DNA of 64,000 nt from Petaurus breviceps papuanus (taxonomy: Eukaryota; Chordata; Mammalia; Diprotodontia; Petauridae): positions 3,317,454 to 3,381,453 of the forward strand of contig JAMXIF010000045.1 in assembly GCA_028583685.1 (NCBI GenBank). The letters are read 5' to 3'. The translations under genes were made by a program, and so were the position numbers. The notes beneath the pieces are model-generated. The model did not search any database, was not told the origin of the DNA, and was given only the letters and a program-made list of their open reading frames with translations. Shown in pieces: positions 32,213 through 44,095 of the stretch. The number at the start of each line of letters is the position of its first letter. The stretch's first letter is position 1.

Positions 32213-33140
32213 GAGCTTACTGATGGCTTATCTAATTTCTTTTCCTAAAATCAGGTTATTTAAGCATTCTCTTTCTTCTGTTAATCTGGGAAATTCATAT
32301 TTTCATAAATATCCATTGATTTCACTTAGATTGTCAGATTTATTGGCTTATAATTGGGTAAAATATTTCCTAATGATTACTTTATTTTTTTCTTAATTGG
32401 TGGTGAAATATCCCTTTTCATTTTTTGATACTGGAAATTTGGTTTTCTTCTTTCATTTAAAAAAAATAAAATTAACCAATGGTTTATCTATCTTATTGTT
32501 TTTTTTTTATTAAAGCAGCTCTTAATTTTATTTGTTAGCTCAAGAATTATACTTTTAATTTTATTAATCTCATATTTGGTTTCAGGATTTCTAATTTGTT
32601 GTTCAATTGGAGATTGTTAATTTGTTCTTTTCCTCGTTCTTTTTTTAATTGCATGCCCATTTCAGTGATCTTATCTTTTTCTATTTTATTGATGTAAGCA
32701 TTTAGAGATATGTGTTTTTTTTTCCCCCTAAGCACTCCTTTGGCTGTATCCTATGAATTTGGAATGTTGTCTCATTGTTGTCATTCTCTTGAATGAAATT
32801 ATTGATTATTCCTATGATTTGTCCTTTGACCCACTCATTCTTTATGATTAGATTTAGTGACCAGATAATTTTTGATTTATGTCTCCATGACCCTTTATTG
32901 AAAGTGATTTTTTCATTGAAGTATGAGCTGAAAAGGACACATTAAATACTTGTGCTTTTCCGTATTTGGCTGTAAAGTTTTTATGCTCTAATGAATAATC
33001 ATTTTTTGTGGAAGTGCCATGTGCAGCTGAGAAAATATATACTCACTTCTCTACCTATTCAATTTCATCCCTAAGCCTATCATAGCTAACTTTTCTAAAA
33101 CTATTCATTTCCTTAACTTATTATTGTTTATTTTTTGGTT
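32213..33140 (-). mobile_element. Older L1 (L1-C), part of ORF2, left piece
   Basis: In reverse this is L1 ORF2 equivalent to 36.15-37.05 kb of L1-B: shared phrases include CTGATGGCTT.T..GATTT, AGTTAATCTGG.AA.T and AGCAGCTCTTAATTTTATT-type sequence. It ends at 33140, next to L1-B, and resumes at 40043. It is more diverged than L1-B. Confidence 0.85.
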
Positions 33141-33594
33141 TGATTTATATAGGTTTTTTTTTTATTAATTTGTTTGTTTACTTTTAGTTTACAAGATTCA
33201 ATTCCACAATTCCTTGAGTTTCAAATTCAGTCCCTTCCCTCTCACCCCCCCACCCCCATGGCGGCATACAATCAAGTTTAGGATCTGTAAATACTTTCAT
33301 GTTAGACATTACTCAGGTTATAAAAACAGATTTTATCAGATGGAATGAAAAATAAAACCAAACAAGAAAAAGAAAAAGATCAGGTAGTTCTCTTCAATCT
33401 GGATTCAAACTCAGTTCTTTCTAGTTCTTTCTCTGGATGTAGACATCTCTCTCCATCATGAGTCTTTTGGGACTGACTTATATCACTGCATTGCTGAGAA
33501 GAGTCCAGTCTATCAAAGTTGGTCATCACACATGTGTTGTGTCTGTAATTGTGTACACATTTCTCCTGGTTCTACTCTTCTCACTCAGCATCAG

Positions 33595-35189
33595 TTATAA
33601 GTCCATCTGCTCCTCATTTCTTATGGCAAAATAGTATTCAATAATAGGCATATGCCACAACTTGTTCAGCCATTCCCCAATTGATGGGCACCCCCTTAAT
33701 TTCCAATTCTTTGCTATCACAAGTAGAGTTGCTATAAATATTTGTGTACATATGGGTCTTCCTCCCACTACAATGATCTCTTTGGGATACAACCCTAGAA
33801 GTGGTATTGCTGGGTCAAAGGGTATGAAAGTAGTTATAGCCCTTTCGGCATAATTCCAGATTGCTCTACAGAAAGGTTGGATCAGTTCACAACTCCGCCA
33901 GCAATGCATTAGTGTTCCTATTTGCCCACATCCATTCCAGCATTTGTCATTTTCCTGTTTTGTCATCTTAGCCAATCTGGCTGGTGAGATGTGGTACCTC
34001 AGAGTTGTTTTGATTTGGATTTCTCTAATTAATAGTGATTTAGAGCATTTCTTCATGTGATTATAGATATCTTTAATTTCTTTCTCTGCAAACTGCCTGT
34101 TCATATTTTTTGGCCATTTATCAATTGGGAATAATGTGTATTTTTACAGATTTGACTAAATTCTCTGTGTATTTTAGAAATAAGTCCTCTTTCAGAGACA
34201 TAGGTTATAAAAATTCTTTCCCACTTTCTCACCTCCATCTTAATCTTGGTTACATTGGCTTTCTTTATATGGAAGCTTTTCAATTTAATGTAATCAAAAT
34301 TATCTATTTTGCTTTTTATAATGATCTCTAATTCTGGTTTAGTCATAAAGTCTTTCCCTCTCCACAAATCTGACAGGTAACCTCTTCCTTTTTTTTTCCT
34401 GAGACTGCTTGCAGTATCAACCTTTATACCTAGATCATGCATCCGTTTACACTTGATTTTGGTATATGGTGTTAGATAATGATCTATGCCCAGTTTCTGC
34501 CAAACTATATTACAGTTTTCCCAGGAGTTTTTGTCAAATAGTGAATTCTTATCCCCAAAACTGGGGTTTATCAAACAATAGAATACTATAATAATTGACT
34601 ATTGAATCTTGTGTGTCTAATCTATTCCATTGATCCACTACACTATTCCTCAGCCAGTACCGAGTAGTTTTGATGACTGATGCTTTTTAATACAGATCTA
34701 AATCTGGTATAGCTAGTCCACCTTCCCTATCATTTCTTTTCATTAATTCCTTTGATATTCTGGATCGTTTGTCCTTCCAAATGAATTTTGTTACTATTTT
34801 TTTCTAGGTCTATAAAGTAGTTTTTTTTGGTAAATTGATTGGTATGGCACTAAATATATAATTTGATTTAGGTAAAATTGTCATTTTTATTATATTAGCT
34901 CAACCCAGCCATGAGCAATTGATATTTTTCCAATTTGTTAGATCTGACTTTATTTGTGAGAAAAAGTGTTTTGTAGTTGTGATCATATAGGTCCTGGGTT
35001 TGTTTTGGCAGGTAGATTCCCAAATATTTTATAATGTCTACAGTCACTTTAAATGGGATTTCTCTTTCTATCCCTTGCTGTTGAATTTCATTAGAAATAT
35101 ATAGGAATGGGGGCAGCTAGGTGGCACAGTGAGTAGAGCACCGGCCCTGGAGTCAGGAGTACCTGAGTCCAAATCCAGCCTCAGACCCT

Positions 35190-35243
<54 letters not shown>

Positions 35244-37525
35244 GCCATGTGACCTTGGGCAAGTCACTTAAACCCAATTTCCCTTCAAAAAGCCCCCCCA
35301 CCCAAAAGAAATATATAGGAATGCAAAGGATTTATGTCAGTTTATTTTATATCCTGCAACTTTGCCACATTTATTTATTTTCTCAAATAGTTTTTTACTT
35401 TATTCTCTAGGATTCGATACGTTATCATCATATCATCTGCAAAGAGTGATAGCTTGATCTGTTCTTTGCCTCATTTGATTCCTGTATTTTCTTTTTCTTC
35501 TCTAATTGCTACTGCTAACATTTCTAGTACCATATTGAATAAGAGGGGTGATAATAGACACCCTGCTTTCACCCCTGATCTTATGGGAAATGCTTCTAGC
35601 TTATCCCCATTACATATAATACTTGATGATGGTTTTAAATAGATGCTGTCTATTATTTTAAGGAAGGCTCCATTTATTCCTATACTTTATAGTGTTTTTA
35701 ATAGGAATGGATGTTGTATTTTGTCAAAAACTTTTTCTGCAACTATTGAGATAATCATGTGTTTTCTGCTTATTTTTATTGTTGATATGATCAATTATAT
35801 GGATGGTTTTCCAAATATTCAACCATCCTTGCATTCCTGGAATAAATCCTACCTGATCAAAGTGTATTAATCTTGAGATAAGTTGCTATAGTATTTTTGC
35901 TAATATTTTATTTCAAATTTTTTTGTTTATATTCATGAGGGAGATTGGTCTATAATTTTCTTTCTCTGTTTTATCTCTTCCTGATTTAGGTATAAGTAAT
36001 GTGTTTGTGCCATAAAAAGAATTTGGTAGGACTCCTTCACTAATTTTCCCAAATAATTTGTAGAGTATTGGAATCGATTGTTTTTAAATGTTTGATAGAA
36101 TTCACTATTAAATCCATCTGGCCCTGAACATTTTTTTCTAGGGAGTTGACTGATGGCTTGTTTGATTTTTTTTAGAGATGGGGTTATTTAAGTAATTTAC
36201 TTCCTCTTCAGTTAATCTGGGCAACTAGTATTTTTGTAAATATTCATCCATTTCCCTAAGATTGTTAAATTTATATGCATAGGATTGGGAAAAAGTATTC
36301 CTAATTATTGTTTGGATTTCCTCTTCATTGGAGGTAGATTCATCCTTTTCATTTTTGATACTCATAATTTGATTTTCTTCTTTCTTTTTTTATCATATTG
36401 ACTATGGGTCTATCAATTTTATTGTTTTTTTTTTCATAAAACCAGCTCTTAGTTTATTTATTAATTCAATAGTTTTCTTAATTTCAATTTTATTAATCTC
36501 TCATTTTGTTTTCAATATTTCTAATTCAGTATTTAATTGGGGTTTTTGAATTTGTTCTTTTTCTATGTTTTTCAAATGCATGGCCTATTCATTGACCTCC
36601 CATTTCTCTAAATTAATCATGTATGCCCAGAGGGATATAAAACTTACCCTAAGAACTGCCTTTAATGCATCCCACAAATTTTGGTGTGTTGTCTCATTAT
36701 TATCATACTCTTGAATGTAATTACTGATTGTTTCTATAATTTCTTGTTTGACCCAATCTTTCTTTAGGATTAAATTGTTTAATTTCCAATTAGTTTTTAG
36801 TCTTTCTTTCCCTGGCCCTTTATTGCATATAATTTTTATTGCATCATGATCTGAGAAGGATGCATTTAATATTTCTGCCTTTCTGCATGGAATTGTAAGG
36901 TTTTTATGCCCTGGAATATGATCGATTTTTAAGTATGTGCCATGAACTACTGAGAAGAAAGTATACTCCTTTTTATCCCCATTCAATTTTCTTCAGAGAT
37001 GTATCAAATCTAACCTCTCTAAAATTCTATTCTCCTCCTTAACTTCTTTCTTGTTAATTTTGAAGTTAGATTTATCAAGTTCAGAGAGGGGAAGATTAAG
37101 CTCCCTGACTAGTACAGTTTTGCCATCTATTTCTTCCTCTAATTCCTTTAACTTCTCCTCTAGGAATTTGGATACCATACCACTTGGTGGATATATATTA
37201 AGTAATGATATTGCTTCATTCTTGATGGTGCCTTTTAGCAGGATATAGTTTCCTTCCTCATTTCTTTAATTAGATCTATTTTTGCTTTTGCTTTATCTGA
37301 GATAAGGATTGCTACCCCTGCTTTTTTTTTTTTTACTTTAGCTGAGGTATAATATATTTTACTCCAGCCTTTTACATTTACCCTGTGGGTATCCCTTTGT
37401 TTCAAATGTGTTTCTTATAGACAGCATATTGTAGGATTATGGTTTTTAATCCATTCTGCTATCCATCTCTGTTTTATGTGGTAGTTCATCCCATTCACAG
37501 TAATGATGACTATGTGTCCCTTCCC
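33595..37525 (-). pseudogene. L1-B ORF2 remnant
   Basis: The N-terminus reads HIVIITVNGMNYHIKQRWIA and EWIKNHNPTICCL (37415-37510), the endonuclease start. It continues with FFSVVHGTYLKIDHIPGHKN and the SDHDAIKI endonuclease motif (36860s). Reverse-transcriptase sequence is between 36.1 and 35.4 kb. The C-terminus is intact for 169 residues (33595-34104), with CWNGCG, CELIQPFCRAIWNYAERAI and the ending EYYFAIRNEEQMDL. Several frame breaks and one SINE interrupt it. The start is set by homology to L1-A; no clear ATG is visible. Confidence 0.88.
35110..35306 (+). mobile_element. tRNA-related SINE with internal (CA)n, in L1-B
   Basis: The head GGGGCAGCTAGGTGGCACAG is followed by GCACCGGCCCTGGAGTCAGG. 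A (CA)n array (about 35192-35239) replaces the usual short AACAC stretch, then the family resumes with ACTAGCCATGTGACCTTGGG. The flanks AGAAATATATAGGAATG at 35093-35109 and 35307-35323 are a perfect 17-bp duplication, so it is one of the youngest insertions here. Confidence 0.97.
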
Positions 37526-38239
37526 CTCCCTCATACTCCCTCCCCTGCTTAGGTTTTTGTTTCTTCCTTCTCCCTTCCCCTCCTTGAGGGTTTTCCTTTT
37601 GACCACCACCATCCACAGTGTTCCCTCCCTGTGACCACACCTTCTTTTTTACCCTCTCCCCTTACTACTATTTCCCTCCCCTGTAATACCCCCCCTTTTT
37701 ATCCTTCCCTTACCCTCCTACTGCCTATAGGACACAATAGATTGTTATACATATCAGAGGGTTATTTAGCCTTTGACCTCAAACCAATGAGAGTAAATTT
37801 GATACAATGCTCCTCTCCCTCCCTCCTTTCCAGGTATTTAATGAGTTTTCATGTCTTTTCTCTTTAGAATCTTAAACTTAACTGATTATGTTGATCCTTA
37901 TTTGAACCAGAACCAGTGAGAATAATGTTCAAATGATGTTCCTCTCCCTCTTTCCTTCCCCTCTACTATAGTGTGTTTTGATGCCTCTTTATATGGCATA
38001 ATTTACCTTTTTTTTTGTCTCATCCTTTCCTTTTATCCATTAGAGTCCCTTTGACCCCCTTAATAAGGATTTGTTTTTTTACCATCAGGTTAGTTCATTT
38101 ATACCTACATCATCTATCTATGTATAACACTTTTAAGGGTCATGATAATCATATAAATTTTGATATTGACAGAGATCAGCTTCTCATATAGGGATATGAA
38201 TATTTTGCTCTTATTGCATCCCAAGTTATATGTATGTGT
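37526..38239 (-). other. L1-B inter-ORF spacer, purine-rich on the - strand
   Basis: About 0.7 kb, G/A-rich in element sense, containing GGTTCAAATAAGGATCAACA-like phrases and the ATTGGTTTGAGGTCAAAGG counterpart of the L1-A spacer. A CA/TG array lies close to its ORF1 end (38223-38271). Confidence 0.75.
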
Positions 38240-39299
38240 GCATGAGTGTGCATGTGTGTATGTGTGTGTGTTTTCCTTGTTTACCTTTTTATGTCTTTCT
38301 TGAGTCTTGTAATTGGAGATGAATTTTTCCATTGAGCTCTAGCTTTTTCATCAAGAAAAGTCTGGAAGTCCCTTATTTCATTAAATATCCATCTCCTTGC
38401 CAAAAAGATTATGCTCAGTTTTGCTGGGTAGTTAATCCTTGGTTGCAGTCCTAGCTCTTTTTTCCTACGAATTATCAATTTCCAGTCTCTCCAGTCTTTT
38501 AATGTAGAATCTGCTAGGTCCTGTGTGATCCTTACTGTAGTTCCACAATATTTGAAATGTTTCTTTTTGGCTGCTTGAAATATTTTCTCCTTAATATTGT
38601 AATTCTGGAATTTGGCTACTATATTTCTTGGAATTTTGTGACCTCTTTCAGGGGGAGTCTGGTGAATTCTTTAAATAACTATTTTATCTCCTGATTCCAG
38701 AACTTCAGGACAGTTTTCTTGGACAATCTCTTAGAGGATGTTGTCCAGGCTGCTTTTTTCATCATGGCTTTCCAGTAGACCAATAATTCTTAAGTTATCT
38801 CTCCTGGATCTGTTCTCTAGGTCAGTTGTTTTTCCAGTGAGATATTTTACACTTTCTTCCATTTTTTTTCAATCTTCATGTTTGGTTTGATTGACTCATG
38901 GAGCATCATAGAGACTTGAGCTTCAATTTGACTGATTCTATGTTTTAGTGAATTATTCTCTTTGGTTAGTTTTTGAAGGTCCTTTTTTAGGGAGGTATTT
39001 TCTCCAATTCACTAATTTTACTTTTTAAGGATTTGTTTTCTTCAGTGAAACTTTTTTCCAATTTGGGCATTGTAGATTTCAATTTTCTTCTGCCTCCCTA
39101 ATATGGCCTTTAAAATTTTTCTTGAGCTCCTCCAAGAGCACTTTTTGGGTTTGAGACCAGTTAATATTTTCTTATGGTGTCTCAGGTATGAGTATAGAGG
39201 TCATGTTGTCTTCGGTATTTGTTTGTCTTGCTTGATATAATAAGCTTTAATCGATTTACTAGCCTTCCCCTTCTCTTTCTCAGCTTCTTTCCTTCCCAT
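38240..39299 (-). pseudogene. L1-B ORF1 remnant
   Basis: The start is taken at the ATG complement at 39297-39299: MGRKEAEKEKGKASKSIKAY. It continues with KVLLEELKKNFKGHIREAEE in the coiled coil, ESVKYLTGKTTDLENRSRRD and LRIIGLLESHDEK in the centre, and ARKKHFKYCGTTVRITQDLA-type C-terminal sequence. The last readable stretch at 38281-38478 includes INYPAKLSIIFLARRWIFNE. Stops and shifts are present. Confidence 0.88.
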
Positions 39300-40030
39300 T
39301 GTAACTTCTTATTTCTTAATTTCTCAGTGTGGGAGCAAGGTTCCTGGTTTTTGGCTTTGTGTGCTGTAGCCTCTGGGTCTGTACATTGAGGCCAAGGCAA
39401 GGGCTCTCAGTGTTTCCATTAAGTTATGCTGATGCTCATAGAGTATTCCGTGAAGGAGTATTTCTGCCCCTATGCCCCTGGGCTCTGGCTCTGGAGTGCT
39501 TTTGCTGGTCAGGTGAGTTGGGACTTTTTGCACCCCTCCCCCTATTCTCTTCTGACTCCTTGCTGCCTCAGTTACACCCCTTCTCAATGACTCCCAAGCC
39601 TGAGGCTATTTCCACTGTCTTAGGATTTCACTTGGGGTGGGATATTTATCTCCGAGTTCTCTAGGTCAGGAGTCAGAGTTTACTTTGTCATCCTAGGCTC
39701 TGGAAAGTCAGGCAGGCAGTTTCTAAACTTTCAGGCTGGGGGCTGATAGCCCAAGAAGAAGCCACTTTCTCTGCTGGGGGCCCTGAGCCCTCTCCTACCC
39801 AGCTCCAAAGGATCCTCCTGTCCTGTGGTGAAATCCTGGTGAGATATTGGTGAATAGCCCTTGGGGTGGGTGAGTCTGCTGGCTGTGGCTCCTTCCCTCT
39901 CTACTGTAGTCTGCTCTCTCATCTGAGCTGCTGCAGCCCCCATGTGCCCTGCGCTCCTTTGTCCAGACCCACATGGACACTTTCCTGGCCTGGATTCTGC
40001 CATACTCTGTCTCCCAGTGGATTCTGACCT
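39300..40030 (-). promoter_or_regulatory. L1-B 5' UTR
   Basis: It aligns with the L1-A 5' UTR from GGGAGACAGAGT onward, with the shared TATCAGCCC.CAGC block. It is more GC-rich than the surroundings and keeps some CpG sites, as expected of an L1 promoter region. The outermost part found in L1-A is absent. Confidence 0.75.
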
Positions 40031-40042
40031 GATTTATCTAGT

Positions 40043-40840
40043 TTTGATAGGAGAAACCTGAGGTCCCCCATTAGTATAGTTTCACTATTTCCTACTGTAA
40101 CTCATTTAGCATTTCCTCTAAAAATTTTGATGCTATGCCATTTGGTACATATGTAATTAATACTTATATTACTTCATTGGTTATGGTACCTTTTAGTAAA
40201 AATAGTTTCCCTGCTCATATCTTATAATTAGGTCTATTTTTGCTTTTGCTTTCTCTAAGATCATGATTGCTACCCCCTCTATTTTTACTTCAGCAGAAAC
40301 AACTGCTTTTTCTCTAGCCCCTTTCTATGTCTCTCTCTCTTTCTAGTGTGTTTCTTGTAAGCAACATATTGTTAGATATTGGTTTTTAATCTATGCTGTT
40401 ATCTGCTTCTCTTTTATGGTAAGTTTTTCCCAGTCATATTTACATGATTACTGTGTTTTTCTCACCATTCTAGTTTTCTCCTATTTAACTGTCTCTCTGC
40501 CTCTCTCTCTCTGTCTCTCTCCCTCCTTAAAAATCTATTTTGCTTCTGACTACTTTCTCCCTTAATTCGTCCTCTTTTCTATGAGTTCCCCACACTCCTC
40601 TTACTCCCTTTTCCTCATTCTTCTCTGTAGGGTTATATCAATTTCTGTACCCAATTAAGTATGTCTATTATTCCCTCTTTGTGCCAATTATGATGAGAGT
40701 AAGGTTCAAGCATCGCCCCCCCCCAACCCCCTACCCCATGTTCCCCTCCACTGAAAATTTCTTTTTTTTCATGTCTTTTTCCATGTGGGATAATTTTACC
40801 CATTCTTTGACTTATTAACTTATAGGTAAAGTTGCAAGTG
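40043..40840 (-). mobile_element. Older L1 (L1-C), ORF2 start and spacer, right piece
   Basis: It continues L1-C in reverse: GGTCCCCCATTAGTATAGTT is equivalent to the L1-B region near 37.1 kb (endonuclease), followed by the ORF2 start area (about 40430) and the pyrimidine-rich spacer to about 40840. The right end is not sharply defined. Confidence 0.8.
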
Positions 40841-40962
40841 AAAGTGCCCCTCTCTGCCCTGGACCTGAGCCAAAGTCACCTGTTTCACAGTGAGTGACCA
40901 TAAGCAGTCTTCCTCACCCTGAAACTGTGACCAGTGTTCCTGCTCCCCTGGGGCTATGAGCA

Positions 40963-42177
40963 TGTGATAGTAATGGCAATTAAAGATTCCCCTGTATTGG
41001 CTTGGTTTTCAAATTGATTGTGTTAAAACCCAGAGCTTGTTAATCCCACCTGTGGGATGGACTTTTTGATGTGAAAAGAAAGTCCTGAACTGGGAGGAGC
41101 TGGTGACATAGATTTGGAGAGACAAGAGGGAGGCAGAAGATCTTTTTGGAAGCAGCACCTCGTGGAGAGAGAGAGAGACTAAGAGAATTGCTGGTGGCCG
41201 CTTTGAATTGCCCTGGACTTTTGAGACCTGCCCCCTGAGCTGCCAAGGACTGAAGAGACATGGCTGTTTTGCTGGTACTTTGTCTGTCTGTTTTGATGTT
41301 GTTTTGCCAGATTTGTCCACTGGTGAAAGACAGTCCTTTTGTTTAAGAAGTCCTGGAACCTGGCTGTTTGCTAAGAAACCCTGAGACTGTCCTGCAGACA
41401 GAAAGTGAATACTGTCCACTGGTGAGGGACAGTGCTGTTGTTGCAGGGGTCTGGAGACTGTCCTGCAGACAGAATGAATACTGTCCACTGGTGAAGGACA
41501 GTGCTGTTGTTGCAGGGGTCTGGGAGCCTTTCTGTTGGTTCAGAAGCCCTGAAGAAGGATTTTCTTGTTGTATGTTTACAGAAATCCTGGGAGAGGGCTT
41601 TGCTAATGTGTTCAGGGGTTCTAGGACTGTTCTACAGACAGAGGATAAATTCATGAAGGGACTGGCAATGTATCTTATGGCCTTGCTAAGCCTTGTCTCC
41701 CCAGGAACTAAGATTGCTGAGAACTTGCCTCGTGTCAAGATGAAGAAAAGACCTCCATTTGGGTATTAAGTACTGTGTTTAAACTTGATGTAACTCTGGG
41801 GTAGATTCAATTGTGATCCAGGGGTGGGGATCTTTTGACCTTATTGTGCTCTGTGATTGACAAATGAAGGTACTTTACCTATGTTTGGAAACTAATCTCC
41901 ATTTGAGAAGAGGGGTTTTGTGGTGGACCAAATGAAGGTATAGCCTAGGGGTGTAGAAGTATTTAGAACAGAGACTTTGTAATTGATTGAATGATTGGAA
42001 GGTCCTGGGGTGGGGTAGTATTTGGAGATTATTTAATCACACTTAGTAAATGCTGTATTTTGAATGATGTCATGTTTTAATCTTCTCTGTTCTTGGTTGG
42101 TCACTGAATAAAATGGAGAGCACCTATGCTGGTATTCTGAACCTTGGGAAGTTGCCTTTCCTTGGCATTACATTACA
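40963..42177 (+). mobile_element. Solo LTR, family B (copy B1)
   Basis: Bounded by TGTGATAGTAATG and CATTACATTACA, with a perfect 5-bp duplication GAGCA at 40958-40962 and 42178-42182. It is 1215 bp, with AATAAA at 42107-42112. It carries a tandem duplication at 41383-41522. No internal retroviral region is attached, so it is a fossil solo LTR. It is longer than copy B2 (980 bp) mainly because of the internal repeat. Long frames within it are non-coding. Confidence 0.92.
41383..41522 (+). repeat. 71/69-bp tandem duplication inside LTR B1
   Basis: Two units, each starting GAGACTGTCCTGCAGACAGA and ending GTTGCAGGGGTCTG, run head to tail, with a partial third unit upstream (about 41298-41400, TTGTCCACTGGTGAAAGACA). 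Copy B2 at 58.4-59.35 kb has a single version. Confidence 0.93.
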
Positions 42178-43368
42178 GAGCACCTGTTTGATAATTTAGT
42201 AATGTTCCGTTTTGCCCTGGGACTGTAACCTGGAACTGTGTATAGTCACAGTAGGAGGGTTATGAGGAAGAGGTTCTGGGAATATGGTTGAGTAGGTCAG
42301 AAAATCTCGAGCTTTCAGGATTTTCGACCAGGAAAGAGTTAAAAGAGCACCTTAGGATGAAAAAAAGTGTGGGTGGAGATAAATCAGGATATGGGCACAA
42401 CCAGGGTCTTCCTTGGACCATTTGAGCAGATTAGAAGAAAAATCCCAGGACCAGGTTTGCTCCTGAGAAGAGTAAATACCTCCAGGCTAGGTTCCCTTTT
42501 AACTGCAAGCATCAAGTCACTTAAACAAGTGGCAAACCATGGAGTTAATTGGTTTGAGAGGCTACCTCTGTCCCTGCCACAGGAACCCTGGGATAGTGAG
42601 GGGAGTTGGGTGTTTGAGCCCAGGAAGTTCAAGAGAACCTGTGCTGATAAGGAACACCAGACCCAGCTGTGCTGGGAAGAGGGGGGTGGGGGGTAAGGGG
42701 TGAGGTGGGGAAGTGAGGTGGGGGGTGGTTTGGGGGGTGGGGCTGGGGGGGTGGAAGAAGGAAGCAGCACATGCCCAATGAGAACAGAAGCAGTAGGGCA
42801 GAAAGCTCCTGGGTGTGGGCACTTATAGGGGACTGGACGATGGACTTTGCTTCAAGGCTAGAGGGGAGAATTGAAGATCTGGGACAATAGGCACCGTTTC
42901 CCATACCTCAGGATTAGAGGTGATTATAGAAATTATGTTATTGCCACAAAAAATGCACAAAGGACAAAGAAACCAAGCATAGGAAGCTATTATGGGAAAG
43001 AATAGAGACAGCTGGGGTTCATCTTCAGAGAAGAATACTAAAGTAAAGAAAGCCCAAAGAGTAATGTCAAATGGTCACTTGCCTCAAAAAAAAAAAAAAA
43101 ACACAAAAACTCTTAAAAAAGACTTTAAAAATCAAATGACAGAGATGGAGGAAAAATTAAAAAAAAGAATGATCCAAGAAAGAGATCAGGAAATAATTAA
43201 ACAAAATATGAATAAGGAAAAAATAAAAGAGAAGGTGAAACATCTTATAAGAAAAACAACAGATTTGGAGAATAGAGTAAGAAAAGAAAATATGAAAATA
43301 GTTGGACTAAATGAAAGTTATCAGAGAAAGAATCTTCATACAATAATGCAAGAAAAAATTAAAGAAAA

Positions 43369-43516
43369 CTTTTAGGTGGCTAGGTAGTGCACTGAATAGA
43401 GCACCGGCCCTGGAGTCAGGAGGACCTGAGTTCAAATCCTACTTCAGACACTTGACACACTAGCCATGAGACTTTGGACAAGTCATTTAACTCCAATTGC
43501 CCTCCAAAAAAAAAAG
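43369..43516 (+). mobile_element. tRNA-related SINE in ORF1 of element H
   Basis: GGTGGCTAGGTAGTGCACTG, GCACCGGCCCTGGAGTCAGG and an A-rich tail. Flanked by GAAAAAATTAAAGAAAA (43352-43368) and GAAAAAAATTAAAGAAAA (43517-43534), a duplication differing by one A. Confidence 0.95.
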
Positions 43517-43572
43517 GAAAAAAATTAAAGAAAATTGTCCTGAAGCATTAGAACAAGGAGGGGAAAGTAGAA

Positions 43573-43574
<2 letters not shown>

Positions 43575-43624
<50 letters not shown>
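43575..43624. repeat. (AC)n microsatellite in element H ORF1
   Basis: About 22 AC units interrupt the ORF1 reading just after GTAGAAATATAT. Unlike the arrays after ORF1, it lies within the coding part. Confidence 0.95.
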
Positions 43625-43627
<3 letters not shown>

Positions 43628-44021
43628 AAATCCATCAATCACCACTTAAAAGAGATCCCCAGTTCAAGGACAAAATATTAAAAACATCAACATTAAAACA
43701 ATTTAAATATAATGGTGCCACAATTAGACTCACAGAAGACATAGCTGTGGAGACATTAAAGGACCAGAGGACTTGGAATGCAATATATTGAAAAGCAAAA
43801 GAACTCACGATCTGGCCAAAAATATCATACCCTGCAAAGTTAAGTATTATCCTAAAGGAAAAAAAAATAATTTGATAAACTCTCTGACTTTCAAAACTTT
43901 GTTAAAGAAAATCATGAAGTTAATAGAAGATTTGACATACAAGATCGAAAAGAAATATAAGGTATACAACAAAGACTGATGATGAGGGATTCATAATGAT
44001 AGACTATACTTTCTCTCCCTC

Positions 44022-44095
44022 TCTTTCCCTCTCTCTCTCTCAATACACACACACACATACACACACACACACATGCGCACACATATATAATGCAT
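44022..44095. repeat. (TC)n/(CA)n microsatellite after ORF1 of element H
   Basis: CTCTCTCTCTCT passes into CACACACACACA and CATATATA units. The position after ORF1 parallels the arrays in L1-A and L1-B. Confidence 0.92.

Larger units (their letters stand above)
33153..40030 (-). mobile_element. L1-B: near full-length L1 inserted into L1-C
   Basis: In reverse L1-B contains a 5' UTR (40030-39300), ORF1 (39299 to about 38240), a spacer (about 38240-37525), ORF2 (about 37525-33595), a 3' UTR and a poly(A) complement at about 33153-33163. The 12-bp flanks TGATTTATATAG (33141-33152) and TGATTTATCTAG (40031-40042) differ at one base and fit a target duplication. Compared with L1-A the first ~120 bp of the 5' UTR are missing. 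It also carries a SINE at 35110-35306. Both ORFs are broken. It is younger than L1-C, which it splits. Confidence 0.93.
42992..43980 (+). pseudogene. ORF1 of element H
   Basis: The reading MGKNRDSWGSSSEKNTKVKK is followed by a lysine- and glutamate-rich coil (KDFKNQMTEMEEKLKKRMIQ...), then KHLIRKTTDLENRVRKENMK and IVGLNESYQRKN, the L1 ORF1 centre. A SINE splits it at 43369-43516. The C-terminal part includes LKQFKYNGATIRLTEDIAVE (43688 onward) and IIPCKVKYYPKGKK. It is broken by the SINE, a CA array and at least one frame break. Confidence 0.8.

Noticed and set aside
41343-41769. Frames of 131-133 residues on both strands at 41.3-41.8 kb
   Set aside because: They lie within an LTR and reflect its tandem repeat; LTRs of this kind are non-coding.
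42384-42904. Pro-rich frames of 86-128 residues on the - strand
   Set aside because: They are antisense to the G-rich 5' UTR of element H.
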